A stretch of DNA of 64,000 nucleotides from Acidobacteriota bacterium. GTDB lineage: Bacteria; Acidobacteriota; Aminicenantia; Aminicenantales; Saccharicenantaceae. The stretch is from assembly GCA_033549365.1 (NCBI GenBank), contig JAWSUF010000005.1:183847-247846 (forward strand). Reading direction: 5' to 3'. Both the position numbers and the translations under genes were made by a program. The stretch's first letter is position 1. Every line of letters starts with the position of its first letter. This document shows positions 35,509 through 45,371 of the stretch, piece by piece. Below the pieces are notes generated by a model. It was not told where the DNA came from. It made no database searches and worked only from the letters and a program-made list of their open reading frames with translations.

Positions 35509-36582
35509 ATGAACGATTATGAAATCGGAATCGTCGATCTTGCGGCCGTCCTCCGCAAGAATAAAAAGCCGATTGCCGCCGCGACCCTCATCGGTGCCCT
35601 GGCCGCCGCCGTTTTCTTATTCGCCCGTCCCCGCACCTGGGAGATCGAGGCGGTCTTCTATCCGGCGCGCATTACGGCTGCCAACGAAAAAGGCGAAATC
35701 ATAAACACCATGGTCCACTCCTTCCCGAGTCTGGTCAACCAGCTCGAAAACCGCGAGTTCGATCCCTATGTCTCCAAAAAAGGCGGCCTGCCCATAGAAC
35801 GCATCCCCCGGTTTCACGTCGCCCGAATCAAAGGAACGAACCAGGTGCGGTTTCACCTCCAGGACACGGACATTAAGAATTCCAAACTCGCCCTGACCGC
35901 ACTTCTCCAAATCCTGGAGACCGACCAGAACAACATGCTGGATGCGAAGTTGGCGGCCGCCGAGTCCGTGTTTTTCGAGCTCGACACCAAGGCTTCCACC
36001 CTGGAGGCTCGGATCCGCAAAACCGAACGCGACATCCTGGCCCTGGAGCGGGAGCGGCGTGATGCCGAAAGCCGTGCCCGGGTCTCACTCGACGAGGAAA
36101 ACACTCTGTCTCAAAAGATCCGCGGGATCGAGGGAAAAATCGCCGGACTCGAAGAGCGGCAGACGGCCCTGACCGGCCGGAGCGACCCCGATGCCGCACG
36201 CGAAGAACAAACCGTCTCCAACCTGATTCTGGCCCACGCCATGATGGCTGGCACCCATGCCGAAAGCGTCAAGTCCGAAAGAATGCTGCGCGAAGACCTG
36301 AACCGCAAAATCGCCGAAATCGTCGATCAGCGCGGCCGACTCGAATCCCGCGTCGCATCGCTCCGCAACGAACTGTCGAAGATCTCGGCCACCCGGGCTC
36401 GGCAGGCGGATATTGAAGCCGGCGCCATCCGCGCCCATCTCCTCACGTCGCCGTCCACGCTCTCGCGACCCGTGAGCCATCGGAGTCCGGCCTCCGTCAT
36501 CCTGGGTGCGGCGCTGGGGTTTCTTCTGTCGTTTTTTCCGGCCGTTTTCATCGAGATCGGAAAGCGCGCGGCTCAAGGCTGA
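35509..36582 (+). CDS. Polysaccharide co-polymerase (Wzz/chain-length determinant type)
   Basis: 357 residues with one N-terminal helix (PIAAATLIGALAAAVFLFA, about 21-39), a periplasmic region dominated by coiled coil (about 150-310) and a C-terminal helix VILGAALGFLLSFFPAVFIE. This is the classic two-helix PCP layout without a kinase domain, so it probably sets O-antigen or EPS chain length. It opens the polysaccharide operon. The Wzc-like kinase at 55593 is a second PCP in the same locus. Confidence 0.75.
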   Translation: MNDYEIGIVDLAAVLRKNKKPIAAATLIGALAAAVFLFARPRTWEIEAVFYPARITAANEKGEIINTMVHSFPSLVNQLENREFDPYVSKKGGLPIERIPRFHVARIKGTNQVRFHLQDTDIKNSKLALTALLQILETDQNNMLDAKLAAAESVFFELDTKASTLEARIRKTERDILALERERRDAESRARVSLDEENTLSQKIRGIEGKIAGLEERQTALTGRSDPDAAREEQTVSNLILAHAMMAGTHAESVKSERMLREDLNRKIAEIVDQRGRLESRVASLRNELSKISATRARQADIEAGAIRAHLLTSPSTLSRPVSHRSPASVILGAALGFLLSFFPAVFIEIGKRAAQG

Positions 36583-36644
36583 ATCCGGACCTTACGGCCG
36601 CCTCGGGGATATGACACGCGAAGACAAAGCATGAGGGTTTGGAT

Positions 36645-37949
36645 GTGGCCAAGCAACGCCTGATCAAGAATTTCTTTTCCCTGGCCTCCGTCCAGGTTGC
36701 CAACTACATCCTCCCCCTGATCGTCCTGCCCTATCTGGCCCGGGTCATCGGTGTCGAAAAATTCGGGGCCGTCGCCTTCGCCCAGGCGGTCGTCGCCTAT
36801 TTCATCATGCTCAGCGTTTTCGGTTTCAATCTCTACGGCCCCAGGGAAATCGCCGCAGCCCGCGAGGAACCCGAACGTCTTCGCCGCGTCTTCTGGTCCA
36901 TTTTTTACGCCCGGATCTTTCTGGGTCTTGTCGCCCTTGTCCTGTTCGCGTTGCTTTTAGCCGCGGTTCCCAGATTCCAAGCCGAAATCCTTCTCCTGGC
37001 CTTTACTTTCGGATATGTCGTCGGGGACATCCTGCTTCCCCTGTGGTTTTTCCAGGGCGTCGAAAGAATGGGCTACATCGCCCTCAGCCATTTTGCCGTC
37101 CGCATTCTCTACACGGCCGCGGTCTTCACTCTCATCCGCGAGCCGTCCCACTATGTCTATGTCCCCCTTCTCCATTCACTCTCCCAGATCATGATTGGCC
37201 TGGCCGGCGTCGGCGTCGTCCTCCTCACGTTCAAAGTCGCCTTCCGGCTTCCGGATCTGCCGGAAATCCGCCGGGTGCTGAGCCGGTCGTTCGTCCTGTT
37301 TCTGTCGAACATCTCCTCAGGCCTCTACACCAAGGTCCCGCCGATCCTCCTCGGCTTTTTCGCGGGCGATCTCTATGTCGGGTTTTATGCGGCGGCCGAA
37401 AAGCTCTATTACGCCGGAATCGGGCTTCAGGGCCAGGTCGGCCAGACCCTCTATCCCCACATCTCCCGCGAGGCCGCCCGAAACGCCGACCGGCAAAAAA
37501 CCTTGCGGCTCGTCCACAAGGCCTTCCTCGTCACCATGGCCGTCGCCGTCCCGGCGGCTCTGGCCGCCTTCCTTCTTTCCGGTCCCCTGATCCGGCTCAT
37601 CTACGGTCCTGAATTCACGGGCGCCGCCGTCGTCCTGAAAATCTTTTCCTTCGCTTTCATCATTATCGGCATGAGCAACGTGTTCGGCGTCCAGACCCTG
37701 CTGACCTTCAACATGGCCCGGGAGTACGCGTTTTCCATCCTGGCCGGCGGCGCCGTCAGCCTGGTTCTGGGCATCATCCTGATCCCGGCCTTCAGGCATG
37801 TCGGAGCGGCCCTTTCCTATCTCCTCGCCGAATGCTGCGTCGCCGCCGCGATGATGGCCGTCCTGTCGTCGCGCGGCATCGGCTTTTTCCGCGGCATGAG
37901 GCCGGCCGTCCTGGTCGAAGAGATGTTCAGCCGGAAGAAAAAAGCATGA
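36645..37949 (+). CDS. Polysaccharide flippase, Wzx/MATE-like (MOP superfamily)
   Basis: 434 residues, about 12-14 hydrophobic segments, beginning LIKNFFSLASVQVANYILPL then PYLARVIGVEKFGAVAFAQA, the typical Wzx/RfbX N-terminus. It moves lipid-linked repeat units across the inner membrane. The GTG at 36645 has GAGGG 7 nt upstream; a TTG at 36639 is in frame but lacks spacing. The stop overlaps the methyltransferase ATG (ATGA). Confidence 0.88.
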   Translation: MAKQRLIKNFFSLASVQVANYILPLIVLPYLARVIGVEKFGAVAFAQAVVAYFIMLSVFGFNLYGPREIAAAREEPERLRRVFWSIFYARIFLGLVALVLFALLLAAVPRFQAEILLLAFTFGYVVGDILLPLWFFQGVERMGYIALSHFAVRILYTAAVFTLIREPSHYVYVPLLHSLSQIMIGLAGVGVVLLTFKVAFRLPDLPEIRRVLSRSFVLFLSNISSGLYTKVPPILLGFFAGDLYVGFYAAAEKLYYAGIGLQGQVGQTLYPHISREAARNADRQKTLRLVHKAFLVTMAVAVPAALAAFLLSGPLIRLIYGPEFTGAAVVLKIFSFAFIIIGMSNVFGVQTLLTFNMAREYAFSILAGGAVSLVLGIILIPAFRHVGAALSYLLAECCVAAAMMAVLSSRGIGFFRGMRPAVLVEEMFSRKKKA

Positions 37950-38635
37950 GAAATACGGCCGAAAAAACGAAAGTCGGCGACAAATACCGCGACACGCCGA
38001 AGGACGATATCCTGGCCCTCATCCCCGGCGACGCCGTCCGGATTCTGGACGTCGGCTGCGGGGCCGGAGCGACGGGCCGAGAGCTGAAATTGAGGCGGTC
38101 CTGCGAGATCGTCGGCGTGGAAATCGACGCCGGCCGCGCCGCCCGGGCCGAGAGCCGGCTCGACAAGGTTCTTCACGCGGATGTCGAAACGGCGGATTTG
38201 CCGTTCGAGGCAACTTTCGACTGCGTCGTCTGTGCCGATGTTCTGGAGCATCTGCGCGACCCGTGGGCGGTCGTGCGAAAGCTCCGCGGCTATTTGAGAC
38301 CCGGCGGCAGTCTCGTGGCCGGACTGCCCAATGTGCGCCACTGGCGGGTCCTCAAAAGCCTGGTCGTTTCCGGGACATGGGCCTACGAAGACAGCGGGGT
38401 TCTCGATCGGGACCACCTGCGCTTTTTCGCCCGGAAGGACATCATCCGCATGTTCGAGGAGGCCGGCTTCACGACGGAACGCCTGGCCGCCGTCAGCGGA
38501 TCCCGGTCCCGCTTTTTCCGGATGACGGCCGAAAAACGCAGTCCGTTCGACGTCTTGACGGGCGGGCTTTTCAGAAATATCCTCGCCCTGCAATATGTCG
38601 CGAGTTTCCGGAAAGCGGGAGGCTTCGCGGAATGA
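37946..38635 (+). CDS. Class I SAM-dependent methyltransferase
   Basis: 229 residues. Motif I RILDVGCGAGATGRELK (about 33-49) and motif II VGVEIDAGRA; then FDCVVCADVLEHLRDPW and LRPGGSLVAGLPN, a UbiE/methyltransf-11 pattern common in polysaccharide loci. Probably O-methylates or otherwise modifies a glycan or its lipid carrier; the exact substrate is not visible. ATGA overlaps on both sides: with the flippase before and the GT2 gene after. Confidence 0.82.
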   Translation: MRNTAEKTKVGDKYRDTPKDDILALIPGDAVRILDVGCGAGATGRELKLRRSCEIVGVEIDAGRAARAESRLDKVLHADVETADLPFEATFDCVVCADVLEHLRDPWAVVRKLRGYLRPGGSLVAGLPNVRHWRVLKSLVVSGTWAYEDSGVLDRDHLRFFARKDIIRMFEEAGFTTERLAAVSGSRSRFFRMTAEKRSPFDVLTGGLFRNILALQYVASFRKAGGFAE

Positions 38636-39579
38636 GCGGCATCGACCTCTCGGTGATCGTCGTCAGCTGGAACACGCGGGATCTCCTGCGGGACTGCCTG
38701 GCGTCGATTTTCCGGGAGACGCCCCGGGCTGCTTTTGAGGTCGAGGTCATTGTGGTCGACAACGCCTCGACGGACGGCAGTCCGGACATGGTTTCCGGCG
38801 ATTTCCCCGCCGTCCGGCTCATCCGCAACGCCGCCAATCAGGGATTCGCCCCCGCCAACAACCGGGGCGTCCGGGAGTCGCGGGGCCGCCACGTTCTGTT
38901 TCTCAATCCCGACACGCGCACGATCGGCGACGCGCTCGGCGCCATGGTCCGTTTTCTCGACGGCCGCCCCGAAGCGGGCGGGGTCTGTCCGATGGTCGTG
39001 AATGCGGACGGAACCGTCCAATCCCTCGGCCGGAGCCTGCCCGGACTCGGCGGCGTTTTCGTCAAGGGTTTTTTCTCCGACGGCTGGACCGCGGCCGTTC
39101 GGGGATGGAGAGACAGGATCCGGGGGCGGGCCGGGAAAGAGGTCCTCGAAGTCCCCGGATTTCCGGGAGCGGCCATGATGATTCCGCGCCGCGTGCTCGA
39201 CGGCGTCGGACTTCTCGACGAAGACCTCCCTTTCTATGCCGAGGACATCGATCTGTGCCGGCGGATTGCGGCGCAGGGCCGGACGCTTTATTGCCTGCCC
39301 GGCTGCCGGATCGTTCATCTGGGCGGCCGCAGCGCCGGGTTGACGCCCGTCTCGTCCGAGGTGCGGTCCCGTCTGTCGCTTTACGCCTTCCTGCGCAAGC
39401 ACCGGACGCCGCCGATTGCAGCTGCAGCACGGGTGTTGATTGTGGTATCCTCTATGCTGAGATTTTCCGTCTGGACGGTTTCAAGCCTTGCGGCCGAACC
39501 TCGAATGAGGCGCCGGGCCGCAAGCGAAAGGGAGGCCTGCCGAGCTCTCATCCGCTGGGGTTTGGGATCGTCCCGGTAA
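38632..39579 (+). CDS. Family 2 glycosyltransferase, rhamnosyltransferase-like
   Basis: 315 residues. GT-A fold: DLSVIVVSWNTRDLLRDCL, VDNASTDGSPDMV, the conserved NQGFAPANNRGVRESRGRHV, LNPDT (metal-binding acid), GFPGAAMMIPRRVLDGVG and FYAEDIDLCRR (catalytic acid region). This type often transfers rhamnose or related deoxyhexoses, which fits the Gmd pair, but the donor is not certain. Start by ATGA overlap with the methyltransferase. Confidence 0.88.
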   Translation: MSGIDLSVIVVSWNTRDLLRDCLASIFRETPRAAFEVEVIVVDNASTDGSPDMVSGDFPAVRLIRNAANQGFAPANNRGVRESRGRHVLFLNPDTRTIGDALGAMVRFLDGRPEAGGVCPMVVNADGTVQSLGRSLPGLGGVFVKGFFSDGWTAAVRGWRDRIRGRAGKEVLEVPGFPGAAMMIPRRVLDGVGLLDEDLPFYAEDIDLCRRIAAQGRTLYCLPGCRIVHLGGRSAGLTPVSSEVRSRLSLYAFLRKHRTPPIAAAARVLIVVSSMLRFSVWTVSSLAAEPRMRRRAASEREACRALIRWGLGSSR

Positions 39580-39590
39580 CCTGAGGGATC

Positions 39591-40889
39591 ATGAACGACG
39601 CGGCGATATCGACCATCGCGATTGGGAACGTCTGGACCTTTGCGCCGCTTCTCGCCGCCGTTGCGGCTTTCTTCATCCTGACCTGGAAGGATCCCAAGCA
39701 GCTCCTCTGGGCCTTCATCGTCGCCCAGCCTTTGATCGGCGGATTTTACTATACGAATATTGCCGTCTTTTCCATCGTCTTCAAGCTGCCCATTTTCATC
39801 AACAATCTCTTCATCACGGCCTTCGTTCTTTTTATGTTCCGGAAATTCGTCCTGGAGAAGGAAAGAATCGTGCTGCCGGGCGGCGCCTTTCTCTGGTATC
39901 TTCTTTTTCTCCTTGCAGCCGGCGCCTCCGTGTTCACGACCGAGCATGTCTCCCTCACCGTCAGCTCCTTTGCCAAACTGGCCTTCTGGTTTCTGATCCT
40001 GCTCGTCGTCGTCAACCTCGCCCTGGCCCGCGAGGAAATCATAAAAGCCTTCTTCACGATGCTTGCGGTTTCGTTTTTACCCCTGGCCGTCGGCTTGTTT
40101 CAGTTGACGCGCCTGAGCCGGCTCGAGGTTCCCCACCGGATCAACAGCCTGTATGTTCATCCCAATGTTTTCGCCTATTACCTTGTGCTGCTCATCGCCG
40201 CCGGCTGGTTTTTCCTTCCCGTTTTTACCGGATGGAAAAAACGCCTGGTTGTCTCCTCGCTTGCCCTTTCGCTTATCTGCCTGGCATTCACCTTCACGCG
40301 GGGCGCCTGGATCTGCCTGGTCCTGTCTTTCGGTATGACGTTTCTTCTCTTCGGCATCAAGGTGTCGCACCTCAAAAAACTGAGCCTCGGTCTGGCCGGG
40401 ATCCTGGCCCTGGCCGTCCTGGCCGCTCCCCTAAGGGAGAAAATCGTTTCCCTGATCCAGGAGCCCCGGGTGGCCGGATCTCTGCAATGGCGATGGATCC
40501 ACTGGCGGGAGACGGCCGGAGACCTGATCTCGTCTCTCCCCAATCTGTATTCCGGACGGGGAGTGGGAACGTTTCACTTCTACGGCCACTTTCCGGGGTT
40601 TGCCGCCCACAACGACTATCTCATGATCTGGAGCGGGGCGGGGCTGGCCGCGGCCGTGGTCCTGATCATCTTTCATTTGAAATGGCTTCTGGACACGGCC
40701 AACGGCATTTTGACCGCCGGCACGGAGCAAGGCCGGGCCGCCGGCAAAGTCCTGTTCGCGGCCGTTGTCACGGCCGCCGTCGGACTGTTCACGGAAAACC
40801 TGCTTCTCCTGCCGCTCTTTCAAACCCATCTCTGGTTGATCGGGGGTCTGGCGGTCCGAAATTTCCGGCTGGAGAGGAACATCTCATGA
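39591..40889 (+). CDS. O-antigen polymerase/ligase-family membrane protein
   Basis: 432 residues with about 10-12 membrane helices and a Wzy_C-like periplasmic loop containing RWIHWRETAGDLISSLPN and YSGRGVGTFHFYGHFPGFAA, the pattern of WaaL/Wzy proteins (Arg/His in the large loop). Either polymerises repeat units or ligates polymer to lipid A core. A second protein of this class lies at 45372. GAGGGATC precedes the ATG; the stop overlaps the next gene (ATGA). Confidence 0.8.
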   Translation: MNDAAISTIAIGNVWTFAPLLAAVAAFFILTWKDPKQLLWAFIVAQPLIGGFYYTNIAVFSIVFKLPIFINNLFITAFVLFMFRKFVLEKERIVLPGGAFLWYLLFLLAAGASVFTTEHVSLTVSSFAKLAFWFLILLVVVNLALAREEIIKAFFTMLAVSFLPLAVGLFQLTRLSRLEVPHRINSLYVHPNVFAYYLVLLIAAGWFFLPVFTGWKKRLVVSSLALSLICLAFTFTRGAWICLVLSFGMTFLLFGIKVSHLKKLSLGLAGILALAVLAAPLREKIVSLIQEPRVAGSLQWRWIHWRETAGDLISSLPNLYSGRGVGTFHFYGHFPGFAAHNDYLMIWSGAGLAAAVVLIIFHLKWLLDTANGILTAGTEQGRAAGKVLFAAVVTAAVGLFTENLLLLPLFQTHLWLIGGLAVRNFRLERNIS

Positions 40890-42034
40890 CGTCGCCGGCC
40901 GTTCTGATCCTGGCCCCTTTGCCTCCCCAGAGATGCGGCGTCTCCCGTCACGCCCACAGTTTGGGGCGATTTCTGGCCGGCCGGGGTTTTCGGCCCGTGG
41001 CCCTGACTTATTGGGAATGCGGCCGGGGGGATTATTTTCGAAAAACGGGCTTCGAGGCCCGGCATCTGCCGACTCTTGTCCGGCCGGACAGTATCCCGTT
41101 CGTCCGGGCCGTGCTCTATGTCCTTATGGGAATCGGACCGGGGATCGCCCTCGTCTCAAGAGAAAAGATCTGCCTGATCCATGCCCACGGCGCCATCCCC
41201 CAGGCTCTTCTGGCCTGCATTCTGAGCCGGCTCCTGAACGTTCCGTATATTTACACGTCCCACGGCGCCGAGTTGACCCTTCACAACGCTCGCGGTAAGA
41301 TATTCAAAAAGTTGATAAGATCGATCATTGTCCGAGCCGCCGCCGTGACTTCGGTCTGCAGGGGAAACCTGGACTATATGAGCCGCGACAACGCGAAGGG
41401 GTTTTACGTTCCGAACGGGATCGACGACGCTTTCTTGGAAAAATATGCCGGATCCAACCGGCGTCTCGATACGGGCGCCTCGCCGGCGCAAATCATTTTT
41501 GTGGGCCACGTCAACGCAGTCAAGGGCGTCGATCTGCTGATCCGGGCGGCGGAGACATGGGCGAAGACCGGGGATTTCGATTTCCATCTGAAAATCGTCG
41601 GAGACGGTCCGGCCCGGAGCACGGCCCGCTATGTCCGTGACTGTGAGGCGGCGGGACTGACCGGACGAGTTGTTTTCACCGGAATCCGCGAAGATGTGCC
41701 CCGGCTCCTGGCCGAGGCCGATATTTTTGTCCAACCCTCCCGGATGGAGGGGTTGCCCACGGCCCTTCTCGAAGCCATGACGGTCGGAGTGCCCGTCGTC
41801 GCCGCGGCCGCGGGCGGCATCCCCGATATCGTCATTCACGAAAAAAACGGACTCCTGGTTCCTCCCGGCGACGCTTCGGCTTTGGCCGCGTCCGTGAGGC
41901 GCCTTGCGGCCGATCCCGATCTCCGGCGTCGCCTCAGGCAGGGGGGACTGGAAACGGTTTCCGCCTTCCGCTGGTCGGAGATCGGCGCCGCTTATCTCGA
42001 CGTCTACAGGACGATTGGGATCGCTTCGCCATGA
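40886..42034 (+). CDS. Family 4 glycosyltransferase
   Basis: 382 residues, GT-B fold. LILAPLPPQRCGVSRHAHSL is the acceptor-side loop, YIYTSHGAELTLHNARGK the centre, IIFVGHVNAVKGVDLLIRAA the nucleotide-domain start, and PSRMEGLPTALLEAMTVGVP with VVAAAAGGIPDIV the E-x7-E-type donor site. Start by ATGA overlap with the ligase gene; the upstream open frame is noise. Donor sugar unknown. Confidence 0.9.
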   Translation: MTSPAVLILAPLPPQRCGVSRHAHSLGRFLAGRGFRPVALTYWECGRGDYFRKTGFEARHLPTLVRPDSIPFVRAVLYVLMGIGPGIALVSREKICLIHAHGAIPQALLACILSRLLNVPYIYTSHGAELTLHNARGKIFKKLIRSIIVRAAAVTSVCRGNLDYMSRDNAKGFYVPNGIDDAFLEKYAGSNRRLDTGASPAQIIFVGHVNAVKGVDLLIRAAETWAKTGDFDFHLKIVGDGPARSTARYVRDCEAAGLTGRVVFTGIREDVPRLLAEADIFVQPSRMEGLPTALLEAMTVGVPVVAAAAGGIPDIVIHEKNGLLVPPGDASALAASVRRLAADPDLRRRLRQGGLETVSAFRWSEIGAAYLDVYRTIGIASP

Positions 42035-43917
42035 ATATTCTGATGGTCAATCCCAAAATGTCCGTCGGCGGCGCCGAGAGAATCATGCTCACTTTAAGCC
42101 GGGGATTCAGGGAAGCGGGAGACCGGGTCGTCGTCGCGGCCGAAAGCGGCACCTTCGATCAGGATTTCCGGGAAGCCGGAGCGGACTTGGTCCGTCTCCC
42201 CCTCGACCAGGATAGGAAAAACCTTTTCCAGGTTCCCGGGCTCATGGCCCGGCTGAGACGGATCTGCCGGGAGCGGGAGATTGAGATCATCCACTCCCAC
42301 CACCGCTGGACGACGTTTTTAGCCGGATTCGCGGCGAAATCCCTGAACATTCCCCTGGTCTTTCATTGTCACAGCCGGATCCAGGGGAAAAAGCGCCTGA
42401 CATCCTGGGGCGATCAAGTCATCGCCGTGAGCGAGGATCTGCGCCGCTATTTGATCGACGACTTCCATGTTCGTCCGGACCGCATCCGCACCGTCTCCAA
42501 TGCCGTTCCCGACCCGGTTTGCCGGGACAGGGATGTCGAGAGGGAGAGGAAGGCCATCCGGTCGTTTTTCGGCGAGGGTTGGACCGGACCTCTGATCGGA
42601 ACGGCCGGGAGGCTTGTCAAGGAGAAGGGATTCGATATTCTGATCTCCGCCGTTCCCCTCATTCTCAGGGATCATCCGGAGTGCCGGTTCCTGATCATCG
42701 GGAAGGGGGAAAAAGAGGACGAGTTGAAAGCGCTGTCGGAGAAGAACGGCGTCGCCGGGAATGTTCTTTTTCTCGGCGAGCGGACGGATCCGATTCCCGC
42801 CGTCCATTTGCTGGATGTTTTCTTCCTGCATTCCTACACCGAAGGCAGTTCCGTCTCCAGCCTGGAAGCCATGTCTCTGGGGAAACCGGTGGTGGCGACC
42901 TCCGTGGGGGGTGTCCTGGAGATCGTCGTCCACTTGGAAAACGGCCTGCTCGTGCCGCCGGGCGATCCCGCGGCCCTGGCGGCGGCCGTCGGCCGGCTTC
43001 TCGACGATCCCGGTTTGGCGGCGAGACTGGCGGCGGCGGGCCGGGCCGGCGTCCAAACCCGATTCCGGGCCGAGCGAATGGTCGAAAATGTTCGCACGAT
43101 TTTCGCCGAGCTTGCGGCCGGGAAGCGTCGGAGGACGGAACAGCCTCTCCCGACCCGCCGAAACCGGGCCGATCTTCCGGGCGTGTCCATCGACAACCTG
43201 GACATGGCGGGTGCCCTGGCCGAGATCGAACGTCTCATGGCCGGAGGCGGCCCGGCTCTTGTGGTGACGCCCAATGTCCAGCACATCAACCTGATCCGCA
43301 AGGATGCCGACTTCCGTGCCGCCTACGCCTCGGCCTCTCTCGTTCTTCCCGACAGTGTGCCTTTGATCTGGCTGTCGAGGCTACTCGGCCGGCGCCTGAA
43401 AGCCCGGGTGGCCGGGTCCGACATCCTGCCGGCATTCTGCCCTCTGGCCGCAGCCAAGGGGTACCGGCCGTTTCTTATGGGGTCGATGCCCGGTGTCGCG
43501 GCCCGGGCCGCGGAGATTCTGGAGAAAGCCAATCCCGGTTTGACGATGGCCGGCGTCTTTTCCCCTCCCCTGGATTTCGAGCAAAGTGCGGAAGAATGCC
43601 GGAAGACGATCGCGGCCGTGCGGTCGGCCTGCCCGGATGCGCTGTTTATCGGGCTGGGGTCGCCGAAGGGCGAAATCTGGGCCTCCCAAAACCTGGAGGC
43701 CATGGGGGTTCCGGCGACGATTTGCGTCGGGGCGGCCTTCGATTTCATCACCGGCCGTCTGAGGCGGGCTCCCCAGTGGATGCAGAAAGCCGGGCTCGAA
43801 TGGTTTTTCAGGTTGATCCAGGAGCCGCGGAGAATGTGGCGGCGGTATATCCTCGGCAATGCTGAATTTCTGGTCTTTCTCGTCCGTTGGATGATCGAAG
43901 GGCGGCCCCGGAAGTGA
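42031..43917 (+). CDS. Bifunctional glycosyltransferase: GT4 fused to WecG/TagA (GT26)
   Basis: 628 residues with two complete enzymes. Residues about 1-370 are GT4 (MVNPKMSVGGAERIMLTLSR, GTAGRLVKEKGFDILISA, EGSSVSSLEAMSLGKPVVA). A charged linker follows, and about 390-628 is a WecG/TagA/CpsF domain (VVTPNVQHINLIRKDADF, LPDSVPLIW, FIGLGSPKGEIWA, CVGAAFDFITGRL, RAPQWMQKAGLEWFFRLIQE). Fusion suggests two consecutive transfers on the same lipid-linked acceptor, TagA often adding the second sugar. ATGA overlap with the preceding GT4 gene. The initiating phosphotransferase gene follows. Confidence 0.92.
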   Translation: MNILMVNPKMSVGGAERIMLTLSRGFREAGDRVVVAAESGTFDQDFREAGADLVRLPLDQDRKNLFQVPGLMARLRRICREREIEIIHSHHRWTTFLAGFAAKSLNIPLVFHCHSRIQGKKRLTSWGDQVIAVSEDLRRYLIDDFHVRPDRIRTVSNAVPDPVCRDRDVERERKAIRSFFGEGWTGPLIGTAGRLVKEKGFDILISAVPLILRDHPECRFLIIGKGEKEDELKALSEKNGVAGNVLFLGERTDPIPAVHLLDVFFLHSYTEGSSVSSLEAMSLGKPVVATSVGGVLEIVVHLENGLLVPPGDPAALAAAVGRLLDDPGLAARLAAAGRAGVQTRFRAERMVENVRTIFAELAAGKRRRTEQPLPTRRNRADLPGVSIDNLDMAGALAEIERLMAGGGPALVVTPNVQHINLIRKDADFRAAYASASLVLPDSVPLIWLSRLLGRRLKARVAGSDILPAFCPLAAAKGYRPFLMGSMPGVAARAAEILEKANPGLTMAGVFSPPLDFEQSAEECRKTIAAVRSACPDALFIGLGSPKGEIWASQNLEAMGVPATICVGAAFDFITGRLRRAPQWMQKAGLEWFFRLIQEPRRMWRRYILGNAEFLVFLVRWMIEGRPRK

Positions 43918-43921
43918 ACAG

Positions 43922-45370
43922 ATGACTCAGGCCGCAACCCTTCTGCGCAAGATGGCCTGCCTGGCCGTGATCGTCACGGGCGACATCCTGGCTTTGTTTG
44001 TCTCCTTCATCGCCGGCTTCTTCCTGAGAGACCGCGTTTTGACGGCGCTGCCCGCCTTCGATTTCGAGGCCGTCCCCCTGGGTGTTCAGCTCCAAATGGG
44101 GTTTTTCAAAGGCGCGGTGTTTTTGGTCGTGATCTTCGCCTTCGAGAAGCTCTACACGCGGAGGCTGTCTTTCTGGGACGAGACGCGACGCCTGATCGAA
44201 GGCGCGACACTGGCTTTCATTCTGATCATGACCACGGTTTTCATCTTCCAGACGTATGCTAAGTTTTCCAGGACGGTCATCATTCTGGCCTGGCTTCTGA
44301 GCCTTGGGCTTTTTCCCATAACCCGGCTTCTGGTCAAAAAAATCCTGGCCCGGAGCGGACTCTGGCGGAAAAATGTCGTCATCCTGGGCACGGGCCGGTC
44401 GGCCCAGAGGGTGGCCGGAGAAATTCTGAAAAACGAAATACTGGGATATAAGATCGCCGGATTTTTGTCTGAGGCCGGAGGCAATATTGATGAAAAGCTG
44501 AGCGGGGACTTGCCCGTTCTCGGACATATTGACGATTTCGAGATCATCGTCCGGGAGTACGATGTGAAAGACGCTGTCATCGCTCTCTCCAACAACCGCC
44601 AGAACGAATTGCTCCAGGTCGTCAAGGCCTGCGAACCTTTCGTCGAGACGATCAAGATCGTCCCTTCGATCGGCAACGTCTTTACGGCCGGCGTGAGAAT
44701 CGACGAACTCGGCGACGTCCTGGCCCTGTCCGTGCCGCGGAATCTGGCCAAGCCCTGGAATACGGCCGGCAAGAGGACTTTCGAGCATTTGATCTGTCTG
44801 GCGCTTCTGATTCTGCTTGCGCCCCTGTGGCTGGTCATTGTGGCGGCCCTGAAGATCGACTCCCGGGGACCGGTCATCTTTTCCCAGAAACGGCTGGGCC
44901 GGGGCCGGAAGGAATTCAAAATCTATAAGTTCCGGTCCATGTATCTGGACGGCGATGCGCGGCTCGAGCGCTATCTCCGGGACAATCCCGAAGCCCGCGC
45001 GGAATGGGAGACCTTCCAGAAGCTTCGAGGCGACGATCCCCGGGTGACGCGGATCGGGAAAATCCTCCGGACCTGGAGCCTGGACGAGATGCCCCAGATC
45101 CTGAACGTCCTCAAGGGCGACATGAGTTTGGTCGGCCCGCGCCCCTACCTGCCGCGGGAGCTCCGGAAGCTCGGGCCCATGGCCGCCATCATCTGTCAGG
45201 TCAAGCCGGGCCTGACCGGTTTGTGGCAGGTTCGGGGGAGAAATACGCTGACCTTCGAGGAGCGCATGGCCCTGGACGAGTTCTACGTCCGGAACTGGTC
45301 GCTGTGGCTGGATGTCGTCATTCTGTTCCAGACAGTCAGAGCCATCCTGCGTCGCGAGGGGGCGTTTTGA
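43922..45370 (+). CDS. Undecaprenyl-phosphate sugar-1-phosphate transferase (WcaJ/WbaP family)
   Basis: 482 residues. Four to five N-terminal membrane helices, a CoA-binding/Rossmann-like middle (VVILGTGRSAQRVAGEIL), and the C-terminal bacterial sugar transferase domain: PVIFSQKRLGRGRKEFKIYK, FRSMYLDG, VTRIGKILRTWSLDEMPQIL, NVLKGDMSLVGPRPYLPREL. This polyisoprenyl-phosphate hexose-1-phosphate transferase starts repeat-unit synthesis on undecaprenyl phosphate. The acceptor glycosyltransferases lie just upstream. Confidence 0.93.
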   Translation: MTQAATLLRKMACLAVIVTGDILALFVSFIAGFFLRDRVLTALPAFDFEAVPLGVQLQMGFFKGAVFLVVIFAFEKLYTRRLSFWDETRRLIEGATLAFILIMTTVFIFQTYAKFSRTVIILAWLLSLGLFPITRLLVKKILARSGLWRKNVVILGTGRSAQRVAGEILKNEILGYKIAGFLSEAGGNIDEKLSGDLPVLGHIDDFEIIVREYDVKDAVIALSNNRQNELLQVVKACEPFVETIKIVPSIGNVFTAGVRIDELGDVLALSVPRNLAKPWNTAGKRTFEHLICLALLILLAPLWLVIVAALKIDSRGPVIFSQKRLGRGRKEFKIYKFRSMYLDGDARLERYLRDNPEARAEWETFQKLRGDDPRVTRIGKILRTWSLDEMPQILNVLKGDMSLVGPRPYLPRELRKLGPMAAIICQVKPGLTGLWQVRGRNTLTFEERMALDEFYVRNWSLWLDVVILFQTVRAILRREGAF

Positions 45371-45371
45371 C

